A DNA stretch of 64,000 nucleotides, taken from Sycobia sp. Sy_11 (Eukaryota > Arthropoda > Insecta > Hymenoptera > Epichrysomallidae). The position numbers and the translations under genes are program-made. Under the pieces are notes generated by a model. That model ran no database searches, was not told where the DNA came from, and worked only from the letters and a program-made list of their open reading frames with translations. Below, one piece after another: positions 34,862 through 47,880 of this stretch (positions within the stretch are counted from its first letter, which is position 1; each line of letters starts with the position of its first letter). The stretch lies in NCBI GenBank assembly GCA_018907035.1, contig JACCIC010000014.1, positions 3,070,001 to 3,134,000 on the forward strand, written 5' to 3'.

Positions 34862-36585
34862 AAAAAAAAACACGCGCGCGAGCGGCGGGTTATTGGCGGT
34901 ACGTATATATAAGGCTTGAGAGCCGATTTTTCACGAGGGAATTTATATAATACGAGCAGCGAATATAAAACGCTTCGTAAACACACGTACATATACGTTT
35001 TTCCGTCCTATTTTTTTCTTCTATGGGTTTCCTATCGATTTCTCTCATCATCTGCGCTCGCTGGGAGAGCGCCCGAAAAATGTTCTCTAGCTGCTCGTAT
35101 TTTTCTTTTTTAGGCTTCTTGTTTTTTATTTAAAAAATAAAAGCACGTCATTCGAAGGATACCTCAGATATTTGAACGATACGGGTGGGTGTGCACAAAT
35201 TCTTAATAGCTTGCGAATGCTTTTTGACCTCACCCCCCCCCCCACTATTGATCTCTATCACGATCCACGCGCTAATCTCTAAACGAATCGCGTTCGGGAT
35301 CTATTTTATTTCGCTCCGCACTGTATCTCCCGGTCGCCGACGTTTATAACGCGTATCCGTCGATCTTCAAAGGCGCTTCGGCGCGCGAGTCGATCAGCAG
35401 TCGGGCAGAAACGACGGATAATTCGATGGATACAGCGAAATCGAAGGGGAATCCGAGGATGGGACGGGAATTTCGATGGTGAATATATACGGCGATAAAT
35501 GAGATGGTGAGAGGGAGAGAGACAGAAAGGGGAATCTGGGAAATAGGAATTGTGTGAATTAATGAGGTACAGGAATGGAATTTAATGGGATCAAGAAGAA
35601 TGGGCTTTTCTTTCCTCTCTTCTTTTTTGTCTTCTTTCGTTAATTCCATCGCGTGTATATACCGTTTGGCGAGAGCTGGGTATGGTAATTTCTTGTGTTA
35701 TTGAAAAATCGATCTGTCGACCTTGTTTACGCAGCAAGTCGAATTTGATATCATGTAAATTTTTTTATATTAATAATTTAAAAAAAAAAAAACGAAAATC
35801 AAATTAGTTCTCGGAGGGATGAATTTAATATTGTCGCCAATATTTTTAGGGATTCGTTTTATCCCGGTGTATACTTTTAAACATTTTTTGCCCCGTACTT
35901 TTCAATCGACCTATAATTCTGTATTGAAAAATACGCTAGCGATGTATTTATTTCTTTTAAAAAAATTTTCAACCTATAATATTTGTCATGTTACATTGCT
36001 GTTATTCACATTTTTTAGCTATTTTTCCCCAAATAATACACGTATTTGATGAATTTTATTGAATTTTCGAGGGACATCGTTGCCTATACATTTCGAATAT
36101 GCATTATTAACGTTGTGGAAAAAAAAAACAAAATCGATCATCTAAAAAGTAGAGAAAATAAAAAGCCGCGACGCCGATGAATTAGCGTGTAAAAGGTTTC
36201 GAAGATACGTGTATATGTATGTATATAAAATACTTAATATTTGCCTGTGGATCGGGAGGCGGGAAAAAGCCGGGAAAAAAGCCAATAGGGGTTAACGACA
36301 GGGAACAACCCAGCGAACGGGCGTGAAAGAGAGAAGTTAAGAGCGCGGGTGTGGGGGAGGGAAGGGGGATTGGGAATGAAGGGCGTCAGCGCAGGAAGTA
36401 TAAACAATGCGGCTCGATCCCGATAAAAGGTCGGGGCCGGCGCGCTGCCGCGAAATCGACATTAACGAAATCGGGGCCGTATAACGAGGCGCGCGCGCCA
36501 TCCGCGTGTGAGGGCAAACGGGGCGCGATGGAAATTGCCCTTTTGCAAAATCAGGGTAAACAAGTATATGGGTATTCGAGAGTGG
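34660..36585. other. Mixed unique sequence, no gene supported
   Basis: GC-rich to 34900, then balanced or AT-rich with poly-C at 35231-35243 and A-runs at 35780 and 36119. Open frames are unrecognised. Confidence 0.5.
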
Positions 36586-36589
36586 GAGA

Positions 36590-36590
36590 G

Positions 36591-36652
<62 letters not shown>
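36590..36652. repeat. (GA)n microsatellite with GACA tail
   Basis: A GA array with a few interruptions grades into GACA/GATA-type units up to about 36723. It faces pyrimidine-rich DNA at 36780-36822. Confidence 0.94.
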
Positions 36653-36999
36653 CAGACAGACAGAAAGAGAGTGACGGACAGACAAATAGACAGACAGAGA
36701 GCGATAGGTAGGCAGAGCGAGAGAAACCTATTTTTCCATTAATTTCAATCTCACATTTATCCCTCCCTATATCCCACATTCTCTCTATATCCCCCTCTCT
36801 CTCTGTCTCTCTCTCTATCGCTCTCATTTTTCGAGAACATTGACCAGAAGAGAGAAACGACTCTCGTAAAATCGCCCGCCTATATTCGACGGTGGCCTAT
36901 CTCGCCCGGTGCGCGCCCAGGCCGCCGATTTTGCCCGCTGCACAATTGCCGAATTTCAATCAACAATTTCCGAAGAGATTCGAGCGTGCGTGACTTGTA

Positions 37000-37003
<4 letters not shown>

Positions 37004-37075
<72 letters not shown>
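37004..37075. repeat. (CT)n microsatellite
   Basis: A 72-bp uninterrupted CT array, the longest pure array of this type in the window. Confidence 0.97.
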
Positions 37076-37079
<4 letters not shown>

Positions 37080-37840
37080 ACTCTCATCGCACAGAGATTC
37101 ATTGAAATATTGGAAAGAGCACTGTATGTGTATACATACATATTCTTTTTGTCCAGGCATGGGGAGCTCAATAAATTCTTTCCCCCGCGAAAAAGGGAAC
37201 GGGCAGGGGGGAATGGAGGAACAATCGAACGAGATCGTCAATTCGATATATTTCGATGAATCGTGCGCGCGCGCGCAGCCAAACGACTATAGGTATACTT
37301 TCGAGATTTTCTAACTAGAACCGAATGAAAGTAAACTGTAAAATGGGATATAATAGACGAGGGCCGGATGATAATTCGTTCTCTCGTTTATTTACTTACT
37401 TACGACTGAAACCCGGGGCGGGGGGTAGTGTCATTTTTTACGACTCGCTCGCTACATTCTTGTAAATTATTTAAACGAAGAACTTTGGGCAACTCATTAT
37501 CGGGCAAAAAATTTTACGTTTGCTGCTCGATCCGCTCGATCGACCTCTGAACATTTTATCGCACCATATTAAATTTCCAATGTATTTCGTCCATTCAAAT
37601 TTATATATAGATATCGGTCTCATTAATTCGTAAATACGCGGAATATTTGAGTCGGGCGGCTGATTGACTTATGCGCGTCCCTTTATACAGACGGATAAAA
37701 TGTAAAATTCAGTATATCGGGAAAACGCTCGAGCTTTACGTATTTATACGGTAATTTATACGAGTCGCTCCGAATTAAAAAAAAAGGGGGGGGAGAGAGT
37801 GAGAGAGAAAAGTATATAAACGAAATCATCTGACAGACGC
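37080..37840. other. Unique sequence, no gene seen
   Basis: Balanced unique DNA with a GCGC tract at 37264-37277. No coding evidence. Confidence 0.5.
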
Positions 37841-37842
37841 AG

Positions 37843-37844
<2 letters not shown>

Positions 37845-37901
<57 letters not shown>
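37845..37901. repeat. (TA)n microsatellite
   Basis: An uninterrupted 57-bp TA array. Confidence 0.97.
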
Positions 37902-37904
<3 letters not shown>

Positions 37905-37909
37905 TTCGG

Positions 37910-38410
37910 AAAACGTTGCCCACTCGAGTATTCGAAAATGACAGTCGATATCCGATGAAATATCCAGCGATCGTTCCCTCTTTGTGTACACGTTCCATAC
38001 AATTGAATTAAAGAGCATTACTGCCAACCTGTACTCCTTTTTCATGCATAGTGCGCAACGATCGCCACCGTCACATCCGCGTCGATCGTAATTTCAAGTG
38101 AGACGTAAGTGTTCCGGGTAATTCTTCGCCCCCTCCCCCCACATCCTCGCTCCCCCTTCCAGAGGAATATTTAATCGAACGAGCGGAAATGAGCAAATTG
38201 CTGCCGATAATCGCTGCCCCCGCGCGCTGTATCTGCTTATCCCGTGGCGAAGTCGACGTGTACGCGAGTGAGATGGACAGCCGCTGCTTAGAGGAAGGCT
38301 CCGGGGCACGATTGTTTCAGGTGCGAGATAAATCCCGGCGGGGAAAAAAGTCGAGAGTCGCTGTTTATCTGATTCTTCCCACGCCTCTTTCTAAAGGTCA
38401 TGCTCGGGCA
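37910..38410. other. Unique sequence, no gene seen
   Basis: Balanced DNA with short frames on both strands that match nothing I recognise. Confidence 0.5.
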
Positions 38411-38414
38411 CTTC

Positions 38415-38423
<9 letters not shown>

Positions 38424-38464
<41 letters not shown>
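38424..38464. repeat. (CT)n microsatellite
   Basis: A CT array of about 41 bp. Confidence 0.95.
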
Positions 38465-38466
<2 letters not shown>

Positions 38467-38469
38467 CTC

Positions 38470-39449
38470 ATCTTCACCACTATCATCGAAATAATACGAT
38501 AGGAAATTGTGCTTATGCAGCTTCCCGCGTATTTAGGAGTTTCTCTTCCCTAAAAGCTGGCCCAGGGGATTCTCTAGGCAGCCGGCAAAATAACTCGAGC
38601 CGCTCTGTATGCGCACCGAGACTGGAAGTCGATAATTCCAAGTTCAATGTTAATTTACACCTGTATTTACACCTATATTTAAGCTTTATATAAACATGAT
38701 GTCGTTAAGGTCGGCATGGCACGCATTTGTTTATGTATGTAGCCGATTATTAAGTTTTTTTATCCCAATACGGATGATACGTCGGATAAATCCGCGATCG
38801 TTCTCTGTTGTATTTGTACACTCATTGATACCTTTACTTATAACTAAACGATAGTGATCCCATCTTATTTTCTGTTGTCCTTCGACTGTGTACGTGATAT
38901 CGATAAGTCTCGTGTACTTCAATAGTCGTTTAGTATTAATGTTACGCATTATTTAAATATCTTATGGAATTTTAGAAATTGACGAAATATCTCGTGTAGA
39001 AATTTCTTTCTTTAAAAGTGTAATGTATGATCCCGTTTTGTACTCATGATGACAAATAAATACTCCCCCCCCCTCTCTCTCGTCAATGCAGTCTCGAGAT
39101 ATTATACACTGACTCAATAGTTACAAGCGGATTCGTATGCGCAATAGATTGCAGTCCGTCGTTTCATTCGCCTACCCGAGCCATCGAGCGGCGAGGTAAT
39201 TTTCGAAGTTTTTTTTTTCCTCTTCACCGCTTTTCTTGGGCGGACCGTCGCGCAATCATAGAACGTCGGATACGACGAGGGTAATTTTGCCACTGATTCG
39301 CGCTGTAATGGGAGCGCGGGCCGATACCGGGAATGGCTCGTTTTGCCGACGCGCTGCCGCCTTATGTATCCCGTGCGCGGATCGTTTGTACGCGAATTGT
39401 AGGCGCGCGTTATTGTTTCACGGATAATTCGCCGGTTAACCTACTTTTC

Positions 39450-39481
<32 letters not shown>

Positions 39482-40350
39482 TTCGCGAAAAATGTTTGCC
39501 TCGTCGTTCGCCTCGACTCCATGTCTGTCATTCGCGTATTCGGATAATTCTTGTTATAATTCGTCGTTATATCGAATTTTCAAAGTTTTTGACAGGTGCG
39601 AAGGGGGCAAACGAAATCGTTCCCTCGTGTATTATCAGTATGGTTTGGAAAAGAACGATAGGCGGAATGAAACGGAATTTTGGCTAATGCTTGTGTTTTT
39701 TTGTTTTTTTATTTTTATGAAAATGAGGATAAATCACGTTCAGTAGTACGTAATGGCTCGAACTTCGAACAACCAGCCGATCCATTACATTTTAATTAAA
39801 CAAAAAAAAAATCTCAAAATGCAGCAGTTTCATGGACCTACCCAAATATATATAAATATTTGCTATTTGCGCTCTTCATCCATCATTCACCCTTTTGAAA
39901 ATTTCGTCAAGGTGCGTACCTGCGGAAAATAAGGCTTCTACTGTTTTTCCTTCTTTCTTGAAGAGAGAGAGAGAGAGAGTGAGAGAGAGAATCATAAAGA
40001 GAAGAGAGAGATAGAAAGAGAACCATAAAGAGAAGAGAGAAAGCAATGTTGCGTGTTATTATGTGCATTCGCTCTATCCGCCTATCATTCTTCTCCATGT
40101 CTTTAATATTCTCCATTATTCGATGGAAAGCTTTTTTTCGAAATCCACTTTTACGATGTCGCCTTCTCGTTCACTGACCGGACGTATAATTATTTAATTA
40201 AGCTAGAGGCTTTCTCCATCTCCGCAGAGCCCTCTTGTGGCCTTTGATCGATTGGTTTTTTTTGTCTACATTTGTTTCAATCTTATCGTGCCATTCGACT
40301 GGGCGAGAGGATGAAATTAGGGCTTGCAGATATAATTGTGCGCATATATA
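38470..40350. other. Mostly unique sequence, no gene supported
   Basis: About 1.9 kb with a GA array of about 29 bp (39449-39478), interrupted GA repeats (39961-40045) and a GC-richer patch at 39230-39430. That patch carries a short + strand frame, but without a recognisable motif. Confidence 0.5.

Positions 40351-40355
<5 letters not shown>

Positions 40356-40408
<53 letters not shown>
40356..40408. repeat. (TA)n microsatellite
   Basis: A 53-bp TA array preceded by an interrupted TA/TG edge. Confidence 0.96.
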
Positions 40409-40411
<3 letters not shown>

Positions 40412-40621
40412 TTACGAACAAGTATTTTCCCATAAAATTTTACAGAGCCCGTCCTCATCGTTCAGTTCATATTTGCTCTTATAACGATGCGCAATAGTTA
40501 TATAATATACGCACATACGCCCATCGAGATTGCGTGGGATGTCATAGATACACTCAAAGACACATCTGCCCGTGCACATACAGAGCGAAAGCGAAAGAGA
40601 GAGTGGGAGAGAGAGAGCGAG

Positions 40622-40627
<6 letters not shown>

Positions 40628-40661
<34 letters not shown>
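40628..40661. repeat. (GA)n microsatellite
   Basis: A 34-bp GA array inside a longer purine-rich tract (40587-40661). Confidence 0.94.
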
Positions 40662-40665
<4 letters not shown>

Positions 40666-40869
40666 CATTAAGTCCGCGCTTAACGACGTTACGCCGAAAC
40701 ATTAATTTCGCTTCTGCATTTAGCATCGACGCTCTAAAAGCGGCGGCTCATCCGTGCGCGACGCTCGACGACCCCCCACCCCCTCCCAGGCCAGGCCGCC
40801 TATTTTATTCATGTTAATGCACGCCCGCATTAACGCTTTAATTCGACTCGGCCTCGTTAACTCCCCCCG

Positions 40870-40896
40870 TAAAAGAGAGAGGGAGGTAGAGGAAGA

Positions 40897-40935
<39 letters not shown>

Positions 40936-41339
40936 TGAGAGAGAGAGAAGTACAGGGAAAAAGCAGACTAACGCGAGGCTCGCACGAGTTTGCACAACAA
41001 TAACATCGGCGGCGACGGCGGCCGCAGCGCCAAAAGGAGGAAGAAGGAGAAGGAGCGAGGAGGAGGGCACCACACTGGATATCTTAAAAGCCCACCACGG
41101 CAGAAGCAATAACCGCTTTATTCCCTGTCTTTAACTCTGGTCGACGCGCGCGCGCGCGACACGCGCGAGGGCGGGATGTGGAGGGGGCATCCCACGAGAA
41201 AGCGTTATATACGTCGGGAAAGGAGAATCGATCGAAGCCCCCTTCTCTTTCTCTCCCTCTCTCCCTCTCTCGCTCTTTCCTCTCCCACTCGTCTTCGCAC
41301 CGGTTCCTCCGCAACTACGGTTTTCCCTTGTCGATCTGA

Positions 41340-41370
<31 letters not shown>
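40870..41370. repeat. GA, CG and CA repeat cluster
   Basis: Interrupted GA arrays (40873-40949), a GCG/GGC-rich patch (41007-41030), an alternating CG tract (41143-41168) and a 28-bp CA array (41341-41368). These build the long low-complexity open frames here on both strands, which I reject as genes. Confidence 0.85.
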
Positions 41371-41371
<1 letters not shown>

Positions 41372-41724
41372 GCGCGCATATATGAAAGAGAGAGAGCGGG
41401 AGAAAGAGAGAGAGAGATAGAAATTTCCTTCGCCGTCGGAGACACGAGAAAGAAATACATAATAGAGACCCGGATTCTCGCGCGTTCGATTTGTCGGCGG
41501 TTCGCGGTGAGCGCGTATGACGTGGGTGATATATAGATATACGCGCTCGCGAAACTTCCGCCCCACTCCTTCCACCTCTCAACATGTATAGCCAGGAGCG
41601 TTTTTAAAAGCTGTCGCGAGATAGCGAGAAAGAGAGATATAGAGGAGAAGTAAGGTGGAGCAACGCGACGGGGCGAATCCTCAACTCCGATTCTTTTCTC
41701 GGACCCCGAGAGTACAGAGTTCAT

Positions 41725-41725
41725 G

Positions 41726-41773
<48 letters not shown>
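41725..41773. repeat. (TA)n microsatellite with GTAT edges
   Basis: A TA array bounded on both sides by GTATGTAT-type units. Confidence 0.93.
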
Positions 41774-41774
<1 letters not shown>

Positions 41775-42110
41775 ATACGTACGTATGGATAAAATACACG
41801 TACCCATTGCGGATCTCTGTGCACTTCACGACCTCTATCAGCCCTATTCTTCCTTGCTCTTGTGGTTGCCTCGAGGGGAAGGGGGCGAGCAGAAAGGAAT
41901 ATGGGGCGCTGCCAAGGATATGACACTGAACTCTTCCTTCCACTATTTTTTTTTTTTCATAATGGAGATGTTCCTCCGGAATTTCCCTCTCTGTTCGCTA
42001 TATGTTCTTTTTTTTTGTTTTCTAAAATGTGTTCTAATTTTGTACTAGCTTGGTTACAAATAAAACTGTATATCTGTCTTTGAAATTATCATCATCATTG
42101 GAGGTATATA

Positions 42111-42112
<2 letters not shown>

Positions 42113-42173
<61 letters not shown>
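42113..42173. repeat. (TG)n microsatellite
   Basis: A 61-bp uninterrupted TG array, the longest of this type in the window. Confidence 0.97.
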
Positions 42174-42175
<2 letters not shown>

Positions 42176-42585
42176 TGTGCCGTTCTATCTTAAATCAGAC
42201 TGCGCGATGTATAAAAAAGATACTAAAGAAAAACCACTTTCTTCACGAACTTTCAGCTCAAACCTCTTGCAACTCTTTATATCTGTATAACAACAATAAT
42301 AATTGAAACAAATATTTCAAATTAACTTCGCGCCCGAGCCCCGCTCCACTGATGCGCGCAAAGTTCAAATCCGTGTTACGTACTTTTACTCTTTTGTTGC
42401 GAGCTAAGACGAAAGGTATATTTTGCGCGAAGTTCAAAAAAAAAAAAAAAAAAGAAGAAGAAGAGAAAAATATGCGGCGCCGCAGAGTAGATGGGAATGT
42501 TTTTAGGGCGCGCGGAGAATGATGCCACCCTTAAAGTATAATCTCTGCGCCTTTGCCGGGAGAGTAAATGTTGGTGCTGTATCTA

Positions 42586-42590
<5 letters not shown>

Positions 42591-42636
<46 letters not shown>
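42591..42636. repeat. (TA)n microsatellite
   Basis: A 46-bp TA array following ATCTATCTGT. Confidence 0.96.
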
Positions 42637-42639
<3 letters not shown>

Positions 42640-43405
42640 CAAAGAAGACCTGCTTTCTCGCTTAAAAAGAAAGTCATCGTGGAATAGGTCGCGTGACCCG
42701 CATTTCGAGAAAAAGCATGGTTTGTCCTTCTTACTCCGTTGAATTCCCTGATAAGTCTAATAAGTTTCATAATGGCCGGTAATTTTTATTAATCATACGA
42801 TTCTACTCGATAATACTTCACACGCGCGATCATTCGCTCGAGCGTTCGCGAAGGAGATAATTGTTTCATTCGATTATTCGTTTGACTAGGATTGAACGTG
42901 TTATTTATAGAATCCGTTCGGCCAATGGTTTATCTCTATACTAAAAAAGAGTGAAATCAAGAATTATTCGGCCGAAAATTTTGCGCAGTCGCGAAAAACG
43001 TTTCACGGTTGAAGGGGGAGCCAACGCGCCCTCTGTAGACAAATGGATAAATAACAAGCATCTTTGATATGGAAAATTGGCATCCTTTGCGCTATCAGAC
43101 GAATACCAACTTCACTATGTTACAAACGAACAGGAAAAAAAAGTATCTGAGAGGGGAAAAGCAGAGAGCGAGAGAGAGAGAGGGGGGAGAGATAGAGAGA
43201 GAGAGCGGAAAAAGGAAGGCATTACCCGTATATAGCCGTAAAAGGTGGGCAATCCTACCGAAGAGCCACTTCGCGACCGCACGAGCCTCGTGAATAACTG
43301 AACGCTCGAAAGTGAAGAAAGAGATGGATAAAGAGCATGGAGCTGGTATCGTGTGGCTCGATTTCATTTTTGTTTAAAAATACGACTTCGAATATTTCCT
43401 ATTTG
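42640..43405. other. Unique sequence, no gene seen
   Basis: Balanced unique DNA with short GA-rich runs (43165-43205). No coding evidence. Confidence 0.5.
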
Positions 43406-43418
43406 GGTGTGTATATAA

Positions 43419-43460
<42 letters not shown>

Positions 43461-43487
43461 CAGAGAGAGACAGAGAGAGAGAGAGAA
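43419..43487. repeat. (GA)n microsatellite, interrupted
   Basis: A purine-rich array of GA units broken by AGGA and GACA steps. Confidence 0.93.
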
Positions 43488-43953
43488 GTGTTTGAATCAC
43501 GGAGGCCTGCGCGCGCGTTGAGTTTTCGATCGCTAGACGCGCTAGTTTTAGAAGTCGTCCCCCGAAAAACCCAAGACTGAATGCTATGCGTTTATTCGTA
43601 AACGCGATCAATCCCTTATTCGCTTTTTCACCGTTGCGTCCGCAGCACCGCCTCTATCCGATGCGGCACCCGCTGCATGCTTTTAATATGCTCTCGGCAT
43701 CATCGCCCGCGCACACAGGCGCGTAAACGTATATGTCTGAATGTCGAGGGAAAGTCGAACGAGCGACTCGAAGATTTTCACGCGTTTTCCCCGATGGCTT
43801 TTTGCGTATAATGTATAATCTGTATATGAGCCAAGCATGAGCATCCGCGCTCAACGATCTCACCCCCGTTGGGCGAAGCGTAACAGTTTTCACGCAAAAG
43901 AGGTTTCATTAATGATCGTGCGCGGATGCATGCATACGTGATACGTGTTATTT

Positions 43954-43987
<34 letters not shown>

Positions 43988-44001
43988 CGTGTGCATGCGT
44001 G
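43954..44001. repeat. (GT)n(GC)n alternating tract
   Basis: About 12 GT steps, then about five GC steps, then GTGTGCATGCGTG. The whole stretch alternates purine and pyrimidine. Confidence 0.95.
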
Positions 44002-44082
44002 TTGTTTTTCTTACATCTCGGAATTTTGACAACGTGCCTTGGGTTTCGCTAGAGAGGTGGGTGTGGGTGGGGTGTGTTATAC

Positions 44083-44085
<3 letters not shown>

Positions 44086-44131
<46 letters not shown>
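44086..44131. repeat. (TA)n microsatellite
   Basis: First of three TA arrays in under 400 bp. Confidence 0.96.
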
Positions 44132-44134
<3 letters not shown>

Positions 44135-44219
44135 CACTTCTCATGCGCTCGAATCGCGTCTAGCACTTACAGCCTCATATACCCATCACACACAGGCATA
44201 CAGATTTATTTTAAACGTA

Positions 44220-44223
<4 letters not shown>

Positions 44224-44267
<44 letters not shown>
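44224..44267. repeat. (TA)n microsatellite
   Basis: Second of the three clustered arrays. Confidence 0.96.
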
Positions 44268-44270
<3 letters not shown>

Positions 44271-44416
44271 TTATACGGCCGCAGCGTAAAAGCGGAAAAT
44301 TGCATTGGCCCGCGAAACGAGCGCCCGCGCGAATTCGCTCACGATAAAGCGTCTGGCAGAGACTGGAGGGAGGGGGGATGGTGTTTGCGAGAAAAGAATG
44401 CCACAGAGAGTGCGGC

Positions 44417-44418
<2 letters not shown>

Positions 44419-44461
<43 letters not shown>
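44419..44461. repeat. (TA)n microsatellite
   Basis: Third of the three clustered arrays. Confidence 0.96.
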
Positions 44462-44464
<3 letters not shown>

Positions 44465-44469
44465 TATAG

Positions 44470-45600
44470 GAGGAAAGAGAGCGTTATATGAGGGAGTATC
44501 GTGCCCGCGCGGCTATTTAAGATTTAACGCCGGCCTATAAAAAAATAAGAAGGAAAGAAAGAGAGAAAAAATATCCGGGAGCACGGAGAAAAAGAAATGC
44601 ATCTTTAGAGCGCCTCGGCTTTTTACCGTCCCACATATGCGTGCGTCTTCGTGTATTTCGACTTTCCCTCTCTCTCTCTCACTCTCTATCTCTCTTCCCT
44701 TTAAGGCCCAAGACTCCTTTGAATTCTTTCAGTCTCGGCGCCCCATTTTTTTTCTTCCTTCTTTTTTTTAACACCGCGCCCTCTACAGCCTCTCTTCGGC
44801 GCTCCAAAAGTTTTCTTCATACCCTTCCACTTTATTCAGTCCTCGCGTACAATTCGACGTGATATTACAAGCGACACGAACTTCGCACCATTCTCCAAGC
44901 TCGATAGATACCTAGATAGTTTATCAGCATTATCTCTCTCTCTCTCCTCTCATTATCTTTCCCCCTCCATTTGCCATGGCGCTTTTTACAGACTTATTTC
45001 GAAATTTTAGGTCTCATCCTCTTTTAACCGAAAAATAGATAAGAAGGTTGCCGGAGAATGCAGAAAAAAAAGCGCTGCGTGCGTTGCCCTTAAGTGTTCG
45101 CGTGTGTGTTTTTCCCTCACCGCCCTCCCAGTCTAATCGGAAATTCCACGCGACTAAGTGCGCGAGAGATCTGCACCGGCAACGCACGCTGATCGCTCGT
45201 ACGGTGGATGGAACGATATATATGTGTGTATATATATATATATAAACAGTATAGGTTTCCGTTCTAGCAACCCTTATAGTTTGCGATCCGCGCCGTGCGC
45301 ACTTCGACGCCCCCCCCCCACCCCGTCCCCCTTAATTATAATCTCGCGAATTTCCTTTGATACGAGATCGCGCGCCGATATTGCGCGTCCTTTAATTTGG
45401 CCCGGTTCGCTGGTGCTCGCTCACTCACGGCCCCTCCCCCGCCCGCCCCACACCACCCGCTCCTTCAGCTGAGATGCGTACGAAGCGGAAAATGTAGACG
45501 GGCGCGTGTGCAGAGTGGAGGCGTTAATAGATGCTCGCTGCCGGTTAAGAGGACGAGAATTGCTTGATATTTTTCGTAGCACGAGGAACTGGTTTTTCAA
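44470..45600. other. Pyrimidine-biased and GC-rich sequence, no gene seen
   Basis: Pyrimidine-rich on + at 44660-45010, then GC-rich to about 45480 with poly-C near 45310-45320. Open frames are low complexity. Confidence 0.5.
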
Positions 45601-47880
45601 AATATATTTGGTAGAATTTGATCGATCCTGTGGTGAAGATAGAATTTAGGTTAAATTAGGTTCAAAAAAAAAAAAATAAATAAATAAAGTTAGTATGCGG
45701 TTTATACTTTAGATTGTTGTCTTTCCATTCAATTCGTTCTTCTTCATTATTTTAAATATTTTTTTCTAATAAATATAATAACTATTGATACATATTTATT
45801 TGTAGATCATTTACCAATTTTACTTTAGATCACTGGGAATAGATTACGTGTCATTTTACTAACCCACTCGAAGATAAGTCGTAGAGCGAAACGTATACAT
45901 ATATCAACTTCATTTCGATAAACCGTATTAATGAATACTATCAAATGTTATTTGAATATTAACAATTATTTAAGATTAGTCCCATTATAGGTGTCGTGAG
46001 TCTCTTCGTCGACCGACCGCTTGAAATCGGACAACTGAAATATTATTATTTTGAATGATTCACGAATTCCACCGAGTAATAATAGGGATTAAATTCACGA
46101 TCTCAGATGATTATTTTCTTTTTCTAAATATTTTTCTCGATATGATGAATTTGAAAACGTTGCCAATTCAATGAAACAAATACGAACAGTAAATATATAT
46201 CGTTTTTATACAGGCATCTACTGTCTTTAATTAATTCCTGATCAATTTCAATTTTTCAAGATCTCCGTATATAACGCAATCGATTCGTACGTGAAATTTT
46301 AAACATTGGCAAAATAAAAAAAAAGGGACGAAAAAAAAGAGGATGAGAAATTGTTACGATATCAAAATTAATTTAATTCCAATCTAATAAATGGAGATTA
46401 TACATTGAGTAATGGATATATACACGAAACATGTACATTTTTACATTAGTTTTCCAATCAAATTACTTGGGTATAATTGAATTAAACTTTTTCGCATCGA
46501 ACATGTGTATGCGTGTATATATATGTATGTATCAAGAGCATATATATATATATATATGTACGCTACGAAGCGTTCTCATTTCGTGCATTAATTCAATGCT
46601 TTTTAAATTAATTAAAAGTACCGCGCTTATAATATATATGTGTCTGTGTATGTATATATATATATATAACGATGCGATTAAAATAAAAATGTGCATCCAG
46701 CATATACGATAACAGAAGAATCAGAAAGTTCGTTGCACGACCCAATTTATAATAATGATAATAATAATAATAATAAATGATAAAATTAAAAATAAAAATT
46801 TGTCGCGCACTGTACGGCATAAAATTATCAGGAGGAAAATGATATGATTGTAAATTTTTAATTATTGAATAGCTTTGAAATATGTATGGGCACATTTATA
46901 CGCGCTAAGGGAAATGCGAAAATTTCATTTGCAGTCGCGATTTAAATTAATATTATAGTGAAAAATGAAATTTGAATTTCTTTATACATTTAGCGATTTA
47001 TCGATTTATTCGCGTAATGCGGTATCTAAATCGGTAAAAACATTTAGATTTAAATAGTAGAAACGAATGATTTACTGTACGTATCATTAAATATTTATTT
47101 TCAACTATGCAAATTATTTATTTTATTTATTTTTTTATTTTATTTATTTTACTTTAAATTTATTTTATTTTATTTTATTCTAAATTATTTATTTTATTCT
47201 AAATTCTTTTTGAGTACGTAAATAAGAACTTTTTTTATAAATAAATTAATCCTTCGCTGCATTGCGCATTTCTCTGCATATATAATACCTTTTGATTGAA
47301 GAAATGTAAAATTTTTTTATTGCAATATGCAAATTTGAAAACATTTTCATATTTTGAAATGATAATAAATCTTTCTCCTTCCAAAATGATGAAAAAATTG
47401 CTCCAAATATTTATATTTATAGACACGCACGCATACAACAATTGCAGAGACAGTTAAAGCTTCGCGTCGTCTAATTACAAAGGATAGACACTGCGTCGTT
47501 CCATATATAATGTAAAGAAGTTCAAAAAGGGCTAGCAGAGCAGAATCAGGCGTGGGCGTAAGAGAGCGGGACAGTGTGAGAAAAAGAGAGAGAATAACCG
47601 TCCTTCTATATCTATGACACAGAACGAGCCCGAAAAAAGATGCACAAGTGACTGAAGGAAAAGCGTGAGGCTTAAATAGTGTTGTATAGAAATAATAAAA
47701 AAGAATTTGCATATTTAATTACAACATTCAGTTTCGGTGTGCTAAGAAACACATTTATATTATTAGACATGTATATATCAGTATAGGAGGTCAGAAGCTT
47801 GTGGGTCATACGAGTATATGTGTATTTCATACAGCTCATTATCAGAGAGCTTGATACGGGCGGCTCTTTATATATTTATA
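45600..47880. other. AT-rich unique sequence, no gene supported
   Basis: About 2.3 kb of AT-rich DNA with an A-run (45664-45676), TATATA stretches (46530-46560, 46650-46670), (ATA)n at 46751-46777, and a TTTA/TTTTA-rich tract at 47110-47210. No frame resembles a known protein. Confidence 0.55.
47110..47210. repeat. Degenerate (ATTT)n/(ATTTT)n tract
   Basis: About 100 bp of imperfect TTTA and TTTTA units, with two copies of a CTAAATTATTTATTTTA-like segment near its right end. Confidence 0.85.

Noticed and set aside
41131..41943. Long minus-strand open frame (270 codons)
   Set aside because: It is assembled from TA, CA and GA arrays and pyrimidine-rich DNA, with competing frames on both strands and no domain.
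47509..47521. AATGTAAAGAAGT, a 13-base match to part of the miR-1 mature sequence
   Set aside because: The remaining miR-1 bases do not match and no suitable hairpin arm is nearby.
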